Shown piece after piece: positions 9,597 to 18,306 of a stretch of DNA of 64,000 bases (the stretch's first letter is position 1; every line of letters starts with the position of its first letter). The stretch is from contig NZ_ML178718.1 of the NCBI RefSeq assembly GCF_004360145.1, forward strand, positions 20,172 through 84,171, in the 5' to 3' direction. A program made the translations under genes and the position numbers. The notes below the pieces were generated by a model. The model was not told where the DNA came from. It was given only the letters and a program-made list of their open reading frames with translations, and did no database searches. This DNA comes from Aliiroseovarius marinus (GTDB lineage Bacteria; Pseudomonadota; Alphaproteobacteria; Rhodobacterales; Rhodobacteraceae).

Positions 9597-10658
9597 TTAA
9601 CCGTCGAAGAGCTGCCCTTGGGCTTTCTGCTCGGTATTGGGCGCCTCTAGCCCGAGATGCCGCCACGCTTTCTGCCCCAACATCCGCCCACGCGGGGTGC
9701 GCTGGATCAGACCTTGCTGCAGCAAGTACGGTTCGATCACCTCTTCCAGCGCATCGCGGCTTTCGGACAGCGCTGCCGACAGCGTCTCGATCCCCACGGG
9801 ACCGCCACCGTAATGTTCCGCCATCAGTCCCATATAGCGCCGGTCCGCGCCATCAAGGCCCAGATTGTCGACGCCTAACCGGGTCAGAGCGTTATCAGCT
9901 ATGTCGCGCGTAATACGCCCGTCGCCTTCGACCACAGCGAAATCCACCACGCGGCGCAACAGACGGCCCGCGATACGGGGCGTGCCGCGGGCACGTTTGG
10001 CAATCTCGCGCGCGCCGTCTTCGTCTGCGGGGGCACCCAGTTTGACAGCATTGCGCGAGACGATCTCGTGCAGCTCATCCACCGTATAGAATTGCAGCCG
10101 CGTCGGAATGCCGAAACGGTCGCGCAGCGGGGTCGTCAACAGGCCCAGACGCGTGGTCGCGCCGACCAGCGTAAAGGGCTGCAACTCGATCCGCACGGTG
10201 CGCGCGGCGGGGCCTTCGCCGATCACCAGATCGAGCTCGAAATCCTCCATCGCGGGATAGAGCACTTCTTCCACGACCGGGTTCAGGCGATGGATCTCGT
10301 CAATGAACAAAACGTCATTGGCTTCCAGATTGGTCAGGATCGCCGCAAGGTCCCCCGCCTTGGCCAAAACAGGCCCCGAGGTCATGCGGAAATTCACCCC
10401 AAGCTCGCGCGCCATGATTTGCGCCAGCGTGGTTTTCCCCAGACCGGGCGGGCCGTGGAACAGCACATGGTCCATCGCCTCGTTCCGGCGACGCGCACTT
10501 TCGATGAAGACGCGCAGGTTGGCGCGGGCCTCGGCCTGACCGATGAAATCACCAAGCGCTTGTGGGCGTAAAGCACGATCCACCTCGGCGCGCTCTTCCG
10601 GCGTCGGTGCGGGGCGCAGGGTGGGGTCCGGGCTGTATGCAGGGTCCGAGATCGACAT
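9597..10658 (-). CDS. ruvB: Holliday junction branch migration ATPase RuvB
   Basis: RuvB forms the hexameric AAA+ motor that drives branch migration of Holliday junctions with RuvA. The 353-residue protein has Walker A GPPGLGKT at 69-76, Walker B FIDEIH with Asp120-Glu121, the sensor motif [10 protein letters not shown], the arginine-finger region TPLRDRFGI and a C-terminal winged-helix domain ([12 protein letters not shown]). It lies 18 bases downstream of ruvA in the ruvC-ruvA-ruvB order. Confidence 0.98.
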   Translation of the reverse strand: MSISDPAYSPDPTLRPAPTPEERAEVDRALRPQALGDFIGQAEARANLRVFIESARRRNEAMDHVLFHGPPGLGKTTLAQIMARELGVNFRMTSGPVLAKAGDLAAILTNLEANDVLFIDEIHRLNPVVEEVLYPAMEDFELDLVIGEGPAARTVRIELQPFTLVGATTRLGLLTTPLRDRFGIPTRLQFYTVDELHEIVSRNAVKLGAPADEDGAREIAKRARGTPRIAGRLLRRVVDFAVVEGDGRITRDIADNALTRLGVDNLGLDGADRRYMGLMAEHYGGGPVGIETLSAALSESRDALEEVIEPYLLQQGLIQRTPRGRMLGQKAWRHLGLEAPNTEQKAQGQLFDG

Positions 10659-10676
10659 GTCTTAATCCTTCAACCC

Positions 10677-11378
10677 CTAGCCCTTGGGCGCAAGCAGTTT
10701 CAGCGCGGCGCGGATCAACCCGGCGGTGTTTAGCGCCGGATCATCCCCCAAGGCTTGCGCCACGGCCGACGCGGCCTCGCCGGGCGCGTAGCCAAGATTG
10801 GTCAGGGCCGAGAGGGCCTCGGCCTGCGCGGCGGGATCCATGCTGGGCGCGGTGGGGACTGCGGTCGCAACCGCAACCGCGGGTGTCTCGATGACCGTGT
10901 CATCGAGATCAGGCTCAGGCGCGGCGGCGCCTGAGCCTGCCCCAGCCGATCCCCCTGCCCCCGCCAAGGCCATCACGCTGGCGGCTTTGTCTTTCAATTC
11001 GTTGGTTACGCGCTGCGCCGTCTTGGGACCGATGCCCTTCGCCGCTTTCACCGCGTTCCAGTCGCCCAAGGCAATCGCCCGGCTGACGCCATCCGCGCCA
11101 AGCGTCCCCAGAATGGCCATCGAGGCTTTCGCGCCCACGCCTTGCACACTCATCAGCAACCGATGCCATTCCTTCTCGACCAGCGAGGTAAATCCGAACA
11201 GCTGCAAATTGTCTTCACGCACCAAAAGGTCGGTATAAAGCGCCACAGCTTCGCCATTGCCGGGCAGCGCTGACATGGTCCGGTCCGAGACGTAGACCAA
11301 ATAGCCCACGCCCTTCACGTCGATCAGCACGTGATCGTCGGCCCGATAGTCAATGCGTCCTGCGATCCGTCCGATCAT
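10677..11378 (-). CDS. ruvA: Holliday junction DNA-binding protein RuvA
   Basis: RuvA binds four-way junctions as a tetramer and loads RuvB. The 233-residue product has the N-terminal OB fold ([26 protein letters not shown]), the helix-hairpin-helix domain (about 72-140; [16 protein letters not shown] and [20 protein letters not shown]) and a C-terminal RuvB-binding domain ([16 protein letters not shown]). It is longer than E. coli RuvA (203) because of an Ala/Gly/Pro-rich linker at about 145-185. The start overlaps the ruvC stop by four bases (ATGA). Confidence 0.97.
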   Translation of the reverse strand: MIGRIAGRIDYRADDHVLIDVKGVGYLVYVSDRTMSALPGNGEAVALYTDLLVREDNLQLFGFTSLVEKEWHRLLMSVQGVGAKASMAILGTLGADGVSRAIALGDWNAVKAAKGIGPKTAQRVTNELKDKAASVMALAGAGGSAGAGSGAAAPEPDLDDTVIETPAVAVATAVPTAPSMDPAAQAEALSALTNLGYAPGEAASAVAQALGDDPALNTAGLIRAALKLLAPKG

Positions 11379-11881
11379 GCTGTCGCCCTTTTCACTGCGG
11401 CCTCAAGGCGGCCTGCGTTCTGTGCGTGGAAGGAATGGCAAATGGCAATCGCCAAAGCGTCGGCCGCATCCGGCCCAGTGATCTGCACGCCCGGCAATTG
11501 CATCCGCACCATGTGATCCACCTGTTGCTTATCGGCGTGACCAACCCCCACCACGGCTTTCTTCACCGCGTTGGGGGCATATTCCCCAATCGACAGCCCC
11601 GCCTGTGCCGGCACCAACAATGCGATCCCCCGCGCCTGTCCCAGCTTCAGCGTGCCGACCGCATCCTTGTTCACGAAAGTCTGCTCTACCGCCGCCGTAT
11701 CCGGCTGGAACCGCGCCACCACATCCGAGAGCTGTTCATGCAACGACAAAAGCCGCGATGCCAGATCGCCATCGCGCGAGGTGCAAACGCCATTGGCGAC
11801 ATGCGACAGGCGCGTTCCCGCGGTGTCCACCACCCCCCAGCCCATGTTTCGAAGTCCCGGGTCAATGCCAATGATGCGCAT
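11375..11881 (-). CDS. ruvC: Holliday junction resolvase RuvC
   Basis: RuvC is the dimeric endonuclease that cuts Holliday junctions. The 168 residues begin [16 protein letters not shown]; the acidic catalytic residues are visible as Asp7, Glu66 ([11 protein letters not shown]), Asp138 and Asp141 ([14 protein letters not shown]). It is first in the ruvCAB group. The upstream region carries a LexA-box-like sequence (see 11939-11959). Confidence 0.97.
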   Translation of the reverse strand: MRIIGIDPGLRNMGWGVVDTAGTRLSHVANGVCTSRDGDLASRLLSLHEQLSDVVARFQPDTAAVEQTFVNKDAVGTLKLGQARGIALLVPAQAGLSIGEYAPNAVKKAVVGVGHADKQQVDHMVRMQLPGVQITGPDAADALAIAICHSFHAQNAGRLEAAVKRATA

Positions 11882-11938
11882 ATCCTGCCCTGCTTTACTG
11901 CTATGCGGCCTTTTCGGCGCGTTTTTGTTACACCGCCA

Positions 11939-11959
11939 GAACTAGCACGAAACGAGAAC
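11939..11959. promoter_or_regulatory. Candidate SOS (LexA) box upstream of ruvCAB
   Basis: The alphaproteobacterial LexA operator is GTTC-N7-GTTC (GAAC-N7-GAAC on the other strand). Here GAAC (11939-11942) is followed after 7 bases by AAAC, and GCAC (11945-11948) is followed after 7 bases by GAAC (11956-11959); each is one base away from the consensus. The position, about 60-80 bases before the ruvC start, suits a promoter operator. Confidence 0.35.
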
Positions 11960-12144
11960 ATTGACCAGCCAGATTTGCGCAGCTCCACCCAGGAAGACTG
12001 CCTGACGCGAAGCTTAAATAAAAATCGAAGAAAAAGTTTTGGTCACCTAGCAATCATCTACGGTGATTTTTGCCATTTTCCGACCAATTTCGACCCCGCA
12101 TTTCCTGAAAACGACCCGTTGCACAAAACGCATATGGGGCATGC

Positions 12145-12172
12145 AAAAACCGTTCTTGTGGCAACGGTTTTT
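12145..12172. terminator. Terminator-like hairpin upstream of the DUF1127 gene
   Basis: A perfect 10-base-pair stem (AAAAACCGTT / AACGGTTTTT) with an 8-base loop has A residues on the left and T residues on the right, the form of a short bidirectional intrinsic terminator. There is no plus-strand gene upstream, so it may end an antisense or small transcript, or serve as a regulatory element of the next gene. Confidence 0.5.
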
Positions 12173-12183
12173 CGGCCCTAGAT
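12155..12183 (+). promoter_or_regulatory. Candidate RpoH-type promoter of the DUF1127 gene
   Basis: CTTGTGG (12155-12161), 14 bases and CCCTAGAT (12176-12183) resemble the heat-shock sigma32 pattern CTTGAAA / CCCCATNT. It would start transcription about 48 bases before the ATG. It overlaps the loop and right arm of the hairpin just described, which weakens the case. Confidence 0.3.
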
Positions 12184-12237
12184 GGCGTTTCAGAGCAATT
12201 CAGCTCACCCAACCTCTTTTTTGTGAAGGACACGAAA

Positions 12238-12432
12238 ATGGCTGCTTTCGAAACCATGACTCCCGTAACCGGCGGTGTCTTCGGGGGCCGTCTGTCCGAC
12301 GCCATGCGCGGTATTGTTGCCGCTGTGGTCGCCTGGAATGACGCTCGCGAGACCCGCAACGCACTGTCGAAACTGACGGATCGCGAGCTTGAAGATATCG
12401 GGCTGTGCCGCGCCGATATCGAGGCGATCTAA
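12238..12432 (+). CDS. Small DUF1127 domain protein
   Basis: This 64-residue basic protein carries the DUF1127 core at its C-terminus (AWNDARETRNALSKLTDRELEDIGLCRADIEAI, about 32-64), with the characteristic LsdreLeDIGlxRxdI pattern. Small DUF1127 proteins are stress-induced in Rhodobacter, and at least one (CcaF1 of R. sphaeroides) is an RNA-binding protein that affects small-RNA maturation. The ATG at 12238 has AAGGA at the right spacing; an in-frame GTG at 12223 would lie before that site. A strong terminator follows within 60 bases, so it is a monocistronic unit. Confidence 0.9.
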   Translation: MAAFETMTPVTGGVFGGRLSDAMRGIVAAVVAWNDARETRNALSKLTDRELEDIGLCRADIEAI

Positions 12433-12482
12433 GACCTCACCACTCACTGTACGAGTTGGACTGACCGAGTTTGGTCAAAACT

Positions 12483-12518
12483 AAAAAACCCGCGCTTCTC
12501 AAGCGCGGGTTTTGTTTT
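12483..12518. terminator. Bidirectional terminator between the DUF1127 gene and degP
   Basis: A 13-base-pair perfect stem (12485-12497 with 12501-12513) with loop CTC is flanked by an A run on the left and TTTTGTTTT on the right, so it can end both the plus-strand DUF1127 transcript and the minus-strand protease transcript. Confidence 0.9.
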
Positions 12519-12557
12519 GCCCGCCAGAGCTTGTCCGGCGGGAAATCTCGTTTCGAA

Positions 12558-14048
12558 TTATTCTTCGAGGGTCAGCGCGACAAAGCGCGGATTGCCATCA
12601 CGGCGCACCAGAAGCAGGACCGATTTGCGGCCGCCATCACGGGCAACCTCGAGGCTAGCTTCCAGATCCTCGATCGAGGCAACGGGCTGCTGCCCCGCTT
12701 CCGAGATCAGGTCACCCGCACGGATGCCTTTTTCGAAGGCTTCTGTGTCTTCATCGATGTCCAGAACGGCCAAACCTTCTTCACCGGGGTTCAGACCCAG
12801 TGCCTCGCGCGTGCTGTCATCCAGCGGCGCCAGTGTCATGCCCAGAACCTTGCTGGGTTCGGCAGGCGCGGAAGGTTCTTCACCCGTTTGGTTCGAAGCA
12901 GCTACAGCGTCTTCACGACGGCCCAGCGTCACCTTGATGGTTTCGGTTTTCCCGTCACGCAGGATCATCACGCGGACAGCCTTGCCAACCGGAGCATTGC
13001 CAACTGTGCGCACCAGCGCGCCCGAATCCGTGACATCCACACCGTCAAAGCTCAGGATCACGTCATTGACCTGAATGCCTGCGTCCTTCGCCGGACCATC
13101 CGGCACGTCCGTTACCAGCGCTCCATCGGTGCTTTCCAGCCCAAGCGCTTCGGCAATGTCATCGGTGATGTCCTGAATGCGCACACCCAGCCACCCGCGA
13201 CGAGTTTCGCCGAACTCTTTCAGCTGGCCAACCACGCGGTCCACCACGGCCGAGGACATGGCGAAGCCGATCCCGATCGAGCCACCATTGGGGCTGAGGA
13301 TCGCAGTGTTCACGCCAATCACCTGACCATCCATGTTGAACAGCGGACCACCCGAGTTGCCCCGGTTGATCGCCGCGTCGGTCTGAATGTAGTCGTCATA
13401 GCTGCCTGACAGCTCGCGGTTGCGCTGCGACACGATCCCGGCCGAGACCGAGAAGCCCTGCCCCAACGGGTTACCAACAGCCATCACCCAATCGCCAACG
13501 CGCATGATGTCGCTGTCGCCAAAGCTGACATAAGCCAGCGGCTCGTCACTTTCGACTTTCAGAAGTGCGATGTCGGTGTTCGGGTCGGTGCCAACCACCT
13601 TGGCTTCCAGTTGCTCTTCACGGTCGAAGAACTCAATCAGGATTTCGTCGGCCCCTTCAATCACGTGGTTGTTGGTGACGATGAACCCATCTTCGGAAAT
13701 CACAAAGCCCGAGCCCAGAGCCTGACTGCGACGCTGGCGCTGCTGCTGGCCGCCGTTCGGACCTTGCTGGTTGCGATCAAGGAAGTCGCGGAAGAACTCT
13801 TCAAACGGGCTACCTTCCGGGATCATGGGCTGCGGGCCGCCTTCGCGCCCGGCCACAATGGTCGAGGTGGTGATATTCACCACGGCGGGGCTCACCTGTT
13901 CAGCCAGATCCGCGAAGCTTTCCGGCGCGCCACGCGCGTCTGCACGAACGGAGGTTGCCAACAATGTGGCGACCGCAAGGATCAGGGCCACAAATCCCCG
14001 ATAATACTCTGTTTGCACCTGCCTAAGGGCGTATGCCTGCGCTCTCAC
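12558..14048 (-). CDS. degP: DegP/DegQ-type periplasmic serine protease (Do family)
   Basis: Do-family proteases degrade or refold damaged envelope proteins. The 496-residue protein has an N-terminal signal segment (about 17-36), a trypsin-like domain with the catalytic triad His128 (NNHVIEGADE), Asp159 (NTDIALLKV) and Ser232 (NRGNSGGPLF), then two PDZ domains (about 290-385 and 405-490). A Gln-rich stretch near 92-110 corresponds to the variable LA loop. I choose GTG at 14048 because AAAGGAG precedes it directly; an upstream start at 14084 lies before that site. It is 137 bases downstream of the hflK-hflC gene string and probably has its own promoter in that gap. DegP and DegQ cannot be told apart here. 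Confidence 0.93.
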   Translation of the reverse strand: MRAQAYALRQVQTEYYRGFVALILAVATLLATSVRADARGAPESFADLAEQVSPAVVNITTSTIVAGREGGPQPMIPEGSPFEEFFRDFLDRNQQGPNGGQQQRQRRSQALGSGFVISEDGFIVTNNHVIEGADEILIEFFDREEQLEAKVVGTDPNTDIALLKVESDEPLAYVSFGDSDIMRVGDWVMAVGNPLGQGFSVSAGIVSQRNRELSGSYDDYIQTDAAINRGNSGGPLFNMDGQVIGVNTAILSPNGGSIGIGFAMSSAVVDRVVGQLKEFGETRRGWLGVRIQDITDDIAEALGLESTDGALVTDVPDGPAKDAGIQVNDVILSFDGVDVTDSGALVRTVGNAPVGKAVRVMILRDGKTETIKVTLGRREDAVAASNQTGEEPSAPAEPSKVLGMTLAPLDDSTREALGLNPGEEGLAVLDIDEDTEAFEKGIRAGDLISEAGQQPVASIEDLEASLEVARDGGRKSVLLLVRRDGNPRFVALTLEE

Positions 14049-14185
14049 ACTACTCTCCTTTTCGATATCTACCGGATGATGCATCCGTTTAAATGATAGT
14101 CTCTAGATAGGAGCGGGAAAGCGCAACGCAAAGTTTGGGGGGAAAACTCACCGCTATGTGAACACACGTAACACGGCGTGAGGCG

Positions 14186-14458
14186 TCAGGCGGGGGTCAC
14201 GGTGACGTGGCAGCAGTCGCCGGTGTCGACGCCAGCCTTACGGCACTGCACTTGCGTTAGATTGAAAAAATAGGCCTTTGATCCCTTTCCCCACGGGTGA
14301 ATACGCCGGTGAAACGGGGCGCAATCATTCAACGTGATTTGAGCATCAAATGATCCCGAGAACGCACGGGCGATCTCGGGCTTCACAAGGATGTAGCGGG
14401 GCAGATCGTCCTGCTTGCGCAGGATCACAGCATCAAAGCTGATCGCCCCCTGCGTCAT
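14186..14458 (-). CDS. Small DUF1905-like protein
   Basis: The 90-residue protein resembles DUF1905 beta-barrel proteins: an N-terminal FDAVILRKQD, then PRYILVKPEIARAF, ITLNDCAPFHRRIHPWGKGSKAYFFNLT and a closing GVDTGDCCHVTVTP corresponding to the family's G-DxVxVxL end. The function of the family is unknown. The ATG overlaps the stop of the upstream DUF2065 gene by four bases, so it is the last gene of an hflK-hflC-DUF2065-DUF1905 unit. Confidence 0.72.
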   Translation of the reverse strand: MTQGAISFDAVILRKQDDLPRYILVKPEIARAFSGSFDAQITLNDCAPFHRRIHPWGKGSKAYFFNLTQVQCRKAGVDTGDCCHVTVTPA

Positions 14459-14646
14459 GGCCGCACACCTGACAGCCAGACCAGAAGCACGCCCAGCGCA
14501 AGTGCGACCAGACCGATCATCCTCCGTTGGTCGCGGGTCATCGCCGCCATCATCGCAACCAGATCATCCAGACGCGAAGGGGCCAGTGCGAACACCAGCC
14601 CCTCGATCACGAGCACAAGCCCGATACCTAGTATCAGAAGGCTCAT
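14455..14646 (-). CDS. DUF2065 (YjeT-like) small membrane protein
   Basis: The 63 residues form two membrane helices (about 3-22 and 42-60) with the DUF2065 pattern GLVLVIEGLVFALAP and RRMIGLVALALGVLLVWL. YjeT lies beside hflKC in E. coli too, and this one overlaps the hflC stop by four bases. The function is unknown; the context suggests a link with the HflKC-FtsH complex. Confidence 0.85.
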   Translation of the reverse strand: MSLLILGIGLVLVIEGLVFALAPSRLDDLVAMMAAMTRDQRRMIGLVALALGVLLVWLSGVRP

Positions 14647-15515
14647 TGCCGACCCTGTTGCGACCCAAGATAGTCGAAGAATTCGCTATCCGGTGAAATC
14701 ACCAGCGACGAATTTCCGGTGGTCAGTGAGTTCTCGTAAGCTTCCAACGAGCGCAGGAAGGTGAAGAACTCTTCGTCGCGACCCAGCGCTTCGGCCAGAA
14801 TGGCAGTCCGGCGGGCATCGGCCTCACCACGCACGATCTGAGCGTTCTTGCGGGCTTCCGACACGGTTTCCACCACGGTACGATCTGCAGCTGCACGCAG
14901 ACGCTGAGCGGCCTCGTTACCGCGGGCGATCTCGTCCGCTGCCAGACGCTGACGTTCAGCGCGCATACGTTCGAACGTGGCTTCAAGGTTCTGCTTGGGC
15001 AGGTCGGCGCGCTTGATGCGCACGTCGATGATCTCGACACCCAGCGACAAGGCCTGCGAACGGGCTTGATCACGGATCTGGTTCATCAGAACAACACGGT
15101 CTGCCGACAGAACGGCGCCCGAGTTTACCTTACCCAGAACCTCACGCAGTTCCGCGTTCAGAATGCGTTCCAGACGCGGCACAGCGCCCGCGATCGAGCT
15201 TGAGCCCACCGCACGACGGAACTGCTTGGCATCCGCAACACGCCAACGGGCGAACGCGTCGACCTCAAGGCGGCGACCGTCAACCGGCGTAACTTCCAGC
15301 TTGCGGGTATCCAATGGCAGGATACGGTCGTCATACTTGACGATCTCATGCAGGAACGGGATTTTGAAGTTCAGGCCCGGCTCGCGAATTTCAGCGGTAA
15401 CTTCACCGAACCACAGGCGCAGAGCCGTTTCACGTTCGTCCACGATATAGACCGCCTGCAGCGCACCAAACACCAGACCGGCCAGAACGAAAAGAGCAAC
15501 TTGAGTACGTTTCAT
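14643..15515 (-). CDS. hflC: HflC, modulator of FtsH protease
   Basis: HflC forms, with HflK, a large cage-like SPFH-domain complex on the periplasmic side of the inner membrane around FtsH. The 290 residues have an N-terminal membrane anchor (about 5-24) followed by the SPFH/band 7 domain (DERETALRLWFGEV to about residue 190) and an Ala/Arg-rich coiled coil. Its ATG overlaps the hflK stop by one base. Confidence 0.95.
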   Translation of the reverse strand: MKRTQVALFVLAGLVFGALQAVYIVDERETALRLWFGEVTAEIREPGLNFKIPFLHEIVKYDDRILPLDTRKLEVTPVDGRRLEVDAFARWRVADAKQFRRAVGSSSIAGAVPRLERILNAELREVLGKVNSGAVLSADRVVLMNQIRDQARSQALSLGVEIIDVRIKRADLPKQNLEATFERMRAERQRLAADEIARGNEAAQRLRAAADRTVVETVSEARKNAQIVRGEADARRTAILAEALGRDEEFFTFLRSLEAYENSLTTGNSSLVISPDSEFFDYLGSQQGRQ

Positions 15516-16672
15516 CAGTTCGACCCTCCGCTGTTTGAATTCGACTTATTCAGCTCGTTCAGGGGCAGATAGGGTACAACACCGCTTCCACCACCGATGG
15601 CTTCATCCAGAATGACCTTATCGATGTTGGTCATGACTTTTTCCAACGTCTCAAGATACAGACGCTTGCGGGTGATGTCCTGCGCCTTCTGGTATTCTTC
15701 GAACACAGCCAAGAAGCGTGCAGCTTCACCTTCGGCTTCGTTCACGACCTGCGCGCGATAACCTTCGGCCTGCTCCAACAACTGCGCCGCTTCACCACGG
15801 GCCGCAGCCACAACGCGGTTGGCGTAGGCGTCCGCTTGTTTCTGCAGCGTGTCGCGGGTTTGTTCCGCAGCCTGCACTTCACGGAAGCTGTCGATAACTT
15901 CAGCAGGCGGGTCGGCGCGGTCAAAGTTCACACGAATGATGTTCACGCCTGACTGATAGCCGTCGAGCGTGGACTGAATCAGTTCTTCCAGCTCTTGCGC
16001 AATCACACCACGATCCGAGGTCAGGACCGGCGCCAGAAGCGAACGCGCGATAATCTCGCGCATGGCCGATTCCGACACAGCCTGAATGGTGTTTTCAGGG
16101 GCTGCCAGGTTGAACACGAATTTCTCGATATCCGAGATGTTCCACACAACCTGGAAGTCGATGTCGACGATGTTTTCATCCCCGGTCAGCATCAGACCTT
16201 CAGATGTACCATCACCAATGTTAATGACGTTTTCACGCGTCGTAGCATAGATTTCCTTGGTCACGATGGGCCAAGGGGCAAAGTTCAAGCCCTCTTCCCC
16301 AACGCCGTAGCGCTCACCAAACAGCAGCTCGACCGATTGCTCGGACGTGTCTACGCGGTAGAAGCTGGCAAAAACCCAAACGGCAGCAGCAACAAGCGCG
16401 ATCAGCAGGATCGAGCCGCGCCCGATGCTAGGACCGCCCGCGCCTTGACCACCGCGACCGCCGCCTTTGCGACTGTCACCTCGGCCACCCATGAGCACGC
16501 GCAGTTGCTCTTGGCCTTTTTTCATCAGCTCGTCGATTTCCGGGATCTGGGGATTGTCACCGCCGGGGCGATTATTGCCGCCGCGGTTGCCACCATTGTT
16601 CGAGGGGGGACGTCCGTCAGAGCCGCCACGGTTTCCACCGCCGCCCCAGGGACCGCCATTATCGCTGGCCAT
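15515..16672 (-). CDS. hflK: HflK, modulator of FtsH protease
   Basis: HflK is the partner of HflC. The 385 residues begin with a Gly/Asn/Arg/Pro-rich cytoplasmic tail (about 1-85, typical of HflK), a membrane helix (about 87-105, SILLIALVAAAVWVFASFY), the SPFH domain (about 105-290) and a coiled-coil C-terminus. The ATG at 16672 has AGGA five bases upstream. It is the first gene of the hfl unit and its promoter must lie in the 129-base gap to gor. Confidence 0.95.
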   Translation of the reverse strand: MASDNGGPWGGGGNRGGSDGRPPSNNGGNRGGNNRPGGDNPQIPEIDELMKKGQEQLRVLMGGRGDSRKGGGRGGQGAGGPSIGRGSILLIALVAAAVWVFASFYRVDTSEQSVELLFGERYGVGEEGLNFAPWPIVTKEIYATTRENVINIGDGTSEGLMLTGDENIVDIDFQVVWNISDIEKFVFNLAAPENTIQAVSESAMREIIARSLLAPVLTSDRGVIAQELEELIQSTLDGYQSGVNIIRVNFDRADPPAEVIDSFREVQAAEQTRDTLQKQADAYANRVVAAARGEAAQLLEQAEGYRAQVVNEAEGEAARFLAVFEEYQKAQDITRKRLYLETLEKVMTNIDKVILDEAIGGGSGVVPYLPLNELNKSNSNSGGSN

Positions 16673-16747
16673 CTGGTCCTATTCCTTCCGTGTTAAAAAC
16701 AGGGTTTCGCGCTCATAACTGGCCCTTCGGGGCACAGATTTCAAGGC

Positions 16748-16774
16748 AAAGGGGACGCATTGCGCCCCCTTTTC
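16748..16774. terminator. Terminator-like inverted repeat after gor
   Basis: A near-perfect GC-rich inverted repeat (16748-16759 with 16761-16772, one mismatch) lies between the gor stop and the hflK start. T residues follow on the plus strand and three T on the minus strand, so termination efficiency for gor is uncertain. Confidence 0.45.
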
Positions 16775-16801
16775 ATGTGTTTAGATGTCGTAATCGTCAG
16801 A

Positions 16802-18169
16802 TCAGTCGCTACGGGTGGGCGACTTCATCAGCACGATCTCTTCCGACATGGTCGGGTGAACGGCCACGGTCCGGTCGAAATCGGCCTTGGTTGCGCCCAT
16901 TTTTATCGCCACGGCGGCCAGCTGGATCATCTCGCCCGCGCCGTCTCCGACGATATGCACGCCCAGCACTTTTTGGGTCTCTTGGCTGACGATCAGCTTG
17001 AACAGCACGCGTTCATTCGATCCGATGAAGCTTTTCTGCATCGGGCGGAAGGCAGCGCAATAGACGTCGATCTTTTCCTGTGCGCGGGCGTCTTCTTCGG
17101 ACAGGCCCACGGTGCCGTACTCCGGCTGGGTAAACACGGCCGAGGCCACATTTTCGTGATCCGGCTTCGTCGGGTTGCCGTTGAAGACGGTTTCGACGAA
17201 CGCCATGCCTTCGCGGATCGCAACCGGGGTCAGGGTGATCCGGTTGGTGACATCGCCCACCGCATAGATCGACGGGACCGAGGTCTGGCTATAGTCATCC
17301 ACGACCACTTCCCCGCCGCGACCCAGCTTCACGCCGGTCTCTTCCAAGCCAAGCCCATCGGTGTTCGGCACACGACCGGTGGCAAAGAGCACCTGATCAA
17401 ACACCTCTTCACGCCCATCGGTGCCCTTGACCCAGATGGCGCCATCACGCTCTTCCATACGTTCGACTTCAAGGCCGACATGCAGGTCCACACCGCGTTC
17501 GCGGATATGCTCGGCCAGGAACCCGCGCACTTCGTCGTCAAAGCCGCGCAGGATCTGCGCGCCGCGATACCATTGGGCGACGTGACTTCCCAGACCGTTG
17601 AAAATGCAGGCAAACTCGGTCGCGATATAGCCGCCTCCGACGATCAGAATACGTTCAGGGAACTCTTCCAGACTGAACACTTCGTTCGAGGTGATGCCCA
17701 GCTCGGCCGCGCCCGGCGTGTCGGGAATGAACGGTCGCCCGCCAGTGGCCACAAGGATGTGCTTGGCGGTAAAAGTTTGCCCCGTCGACAGCTCGACCGT
17801 ATGGGCGTCTTTCACCACCGCACGCGCGTTATAAATGTCAGCGCCAGAGTTGCCGAGGTTGCGGGTATAGATACCTTCCAGCCGCTCAAGTTCGGCATGC
17901 AGCGCGGGGCGGAACGTGCCCTTCCAATCAAATTCGCCACGCGCATTGCCCTGCCAGCCATAGGCGGCAGCATCCGCAGCAGCGGGACCATGTTGCGAGG
18001 CAAAGACCATCAGCTTTTTCGGCACACAGCCGCGGATGACACAGGTGCCGCCCATGCGGAACTCTTCCGCCAGCGCCACTTTCGCGCCGCCTTCGGCTGC
18101 CACACGACCAGCGCGCACGCCGCCCGAGCCGCCACCGATTACAAAGAGGTCATAGTCAAATCCGCTCAT
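16802..18169 (-). CDS. gor: Glutathione-disulfide reductase
   Basis: This FAD flavoenzyme uses NADPH to reduce oxidised glutathione in the cytoplasm. The 455-residue protein has the FAD-binding GGGSGG near 12-17, the redox-active pair Cys43 and Cys48 in GGTCVIRGCVPKK, an NAD(P)H-binding motif (ILIVGGGYIATEFA), the second FAD motif (IYAVGDVTNR) and the C-terminal catalytic VAVHPTMSEE. An ATG also exists two codons upstream (18175), but the Shine-Dalgarno AAAGG is spaced correctly only for 18169. It lies 137 bases downstream of rpiA on the same strand. Both an NADPH-linked role and the neighbouring GST gene fit glutathione metabolism. Confidence 0.94.
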   Translation of the reverse strand: MSGFDYDLFVIGGGSGGVRAGRVAAEGGAKVALAEEFRMGGTCVIRGCVPKKLMVFASQHGPAAADAAAYGWQGNARGEFDWKGTFRPALHAELERLEGIYTRNLGNSGADIYNARAVVKDAHTVELSTGQTFTAKHILVATGGRPFIPDTPGAAELGITSNEVFSLEEFPERILIVGGGYIATEFACIFNGLGSHVAQWYRGAQILRGFDDEVRGFLAEHIRERGVDLHVGLEVERMEERDGAIWVKGTDGREEVFDQVLFATGRVPNTDGLGLEETGVKLGRGGEVVVDDYSQTSVPSIYAVGDVTNRITLTPVAIREGMAFVETVFNGNPTKPDHENVASAVFTQPEYGTVGLSEEDARAQEKIDVYCAAFRPMQKSFIGSNERVLFKLIVSQETQKVLGVHIVGDGAGEMIQLAAVAIKMGATKADFDRTVAVHPTMSEEIVLMKSPTRSD

Positions 18170-18306
18170 ATTCATTGCCTTTCACGTCCCACCCGGTCGG
18201 GTGCGCATCACATCGAGGTTTGCATCCGCTGAAAGCTAGGGGCTTGGCACGCGGCTTTCCACCCCCAGAATTGACACATTGATCACGTTTCCGCGTCTGA
18301 TACCGA

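Larger units (their letters stand above)
11882..12237. other. Divergent intergenic region between ruvC and the DUF1127 gene
   Basis: No convincing protein is encoded in these 356 bases. The left part must hold the ruvC promoter and contains GAAC-type LexA half sites at 11939-11942 and 11956-11959. The right part contains a 10-base-pair perfect hairpin (12145-12154 with 12163-12172) followed by T residues, and a heat-shock-like promoter candidate just before the DUF1127 gene. A small RNA between about 12000 and 12172 is possible but not shown. Confidence 0.5.
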
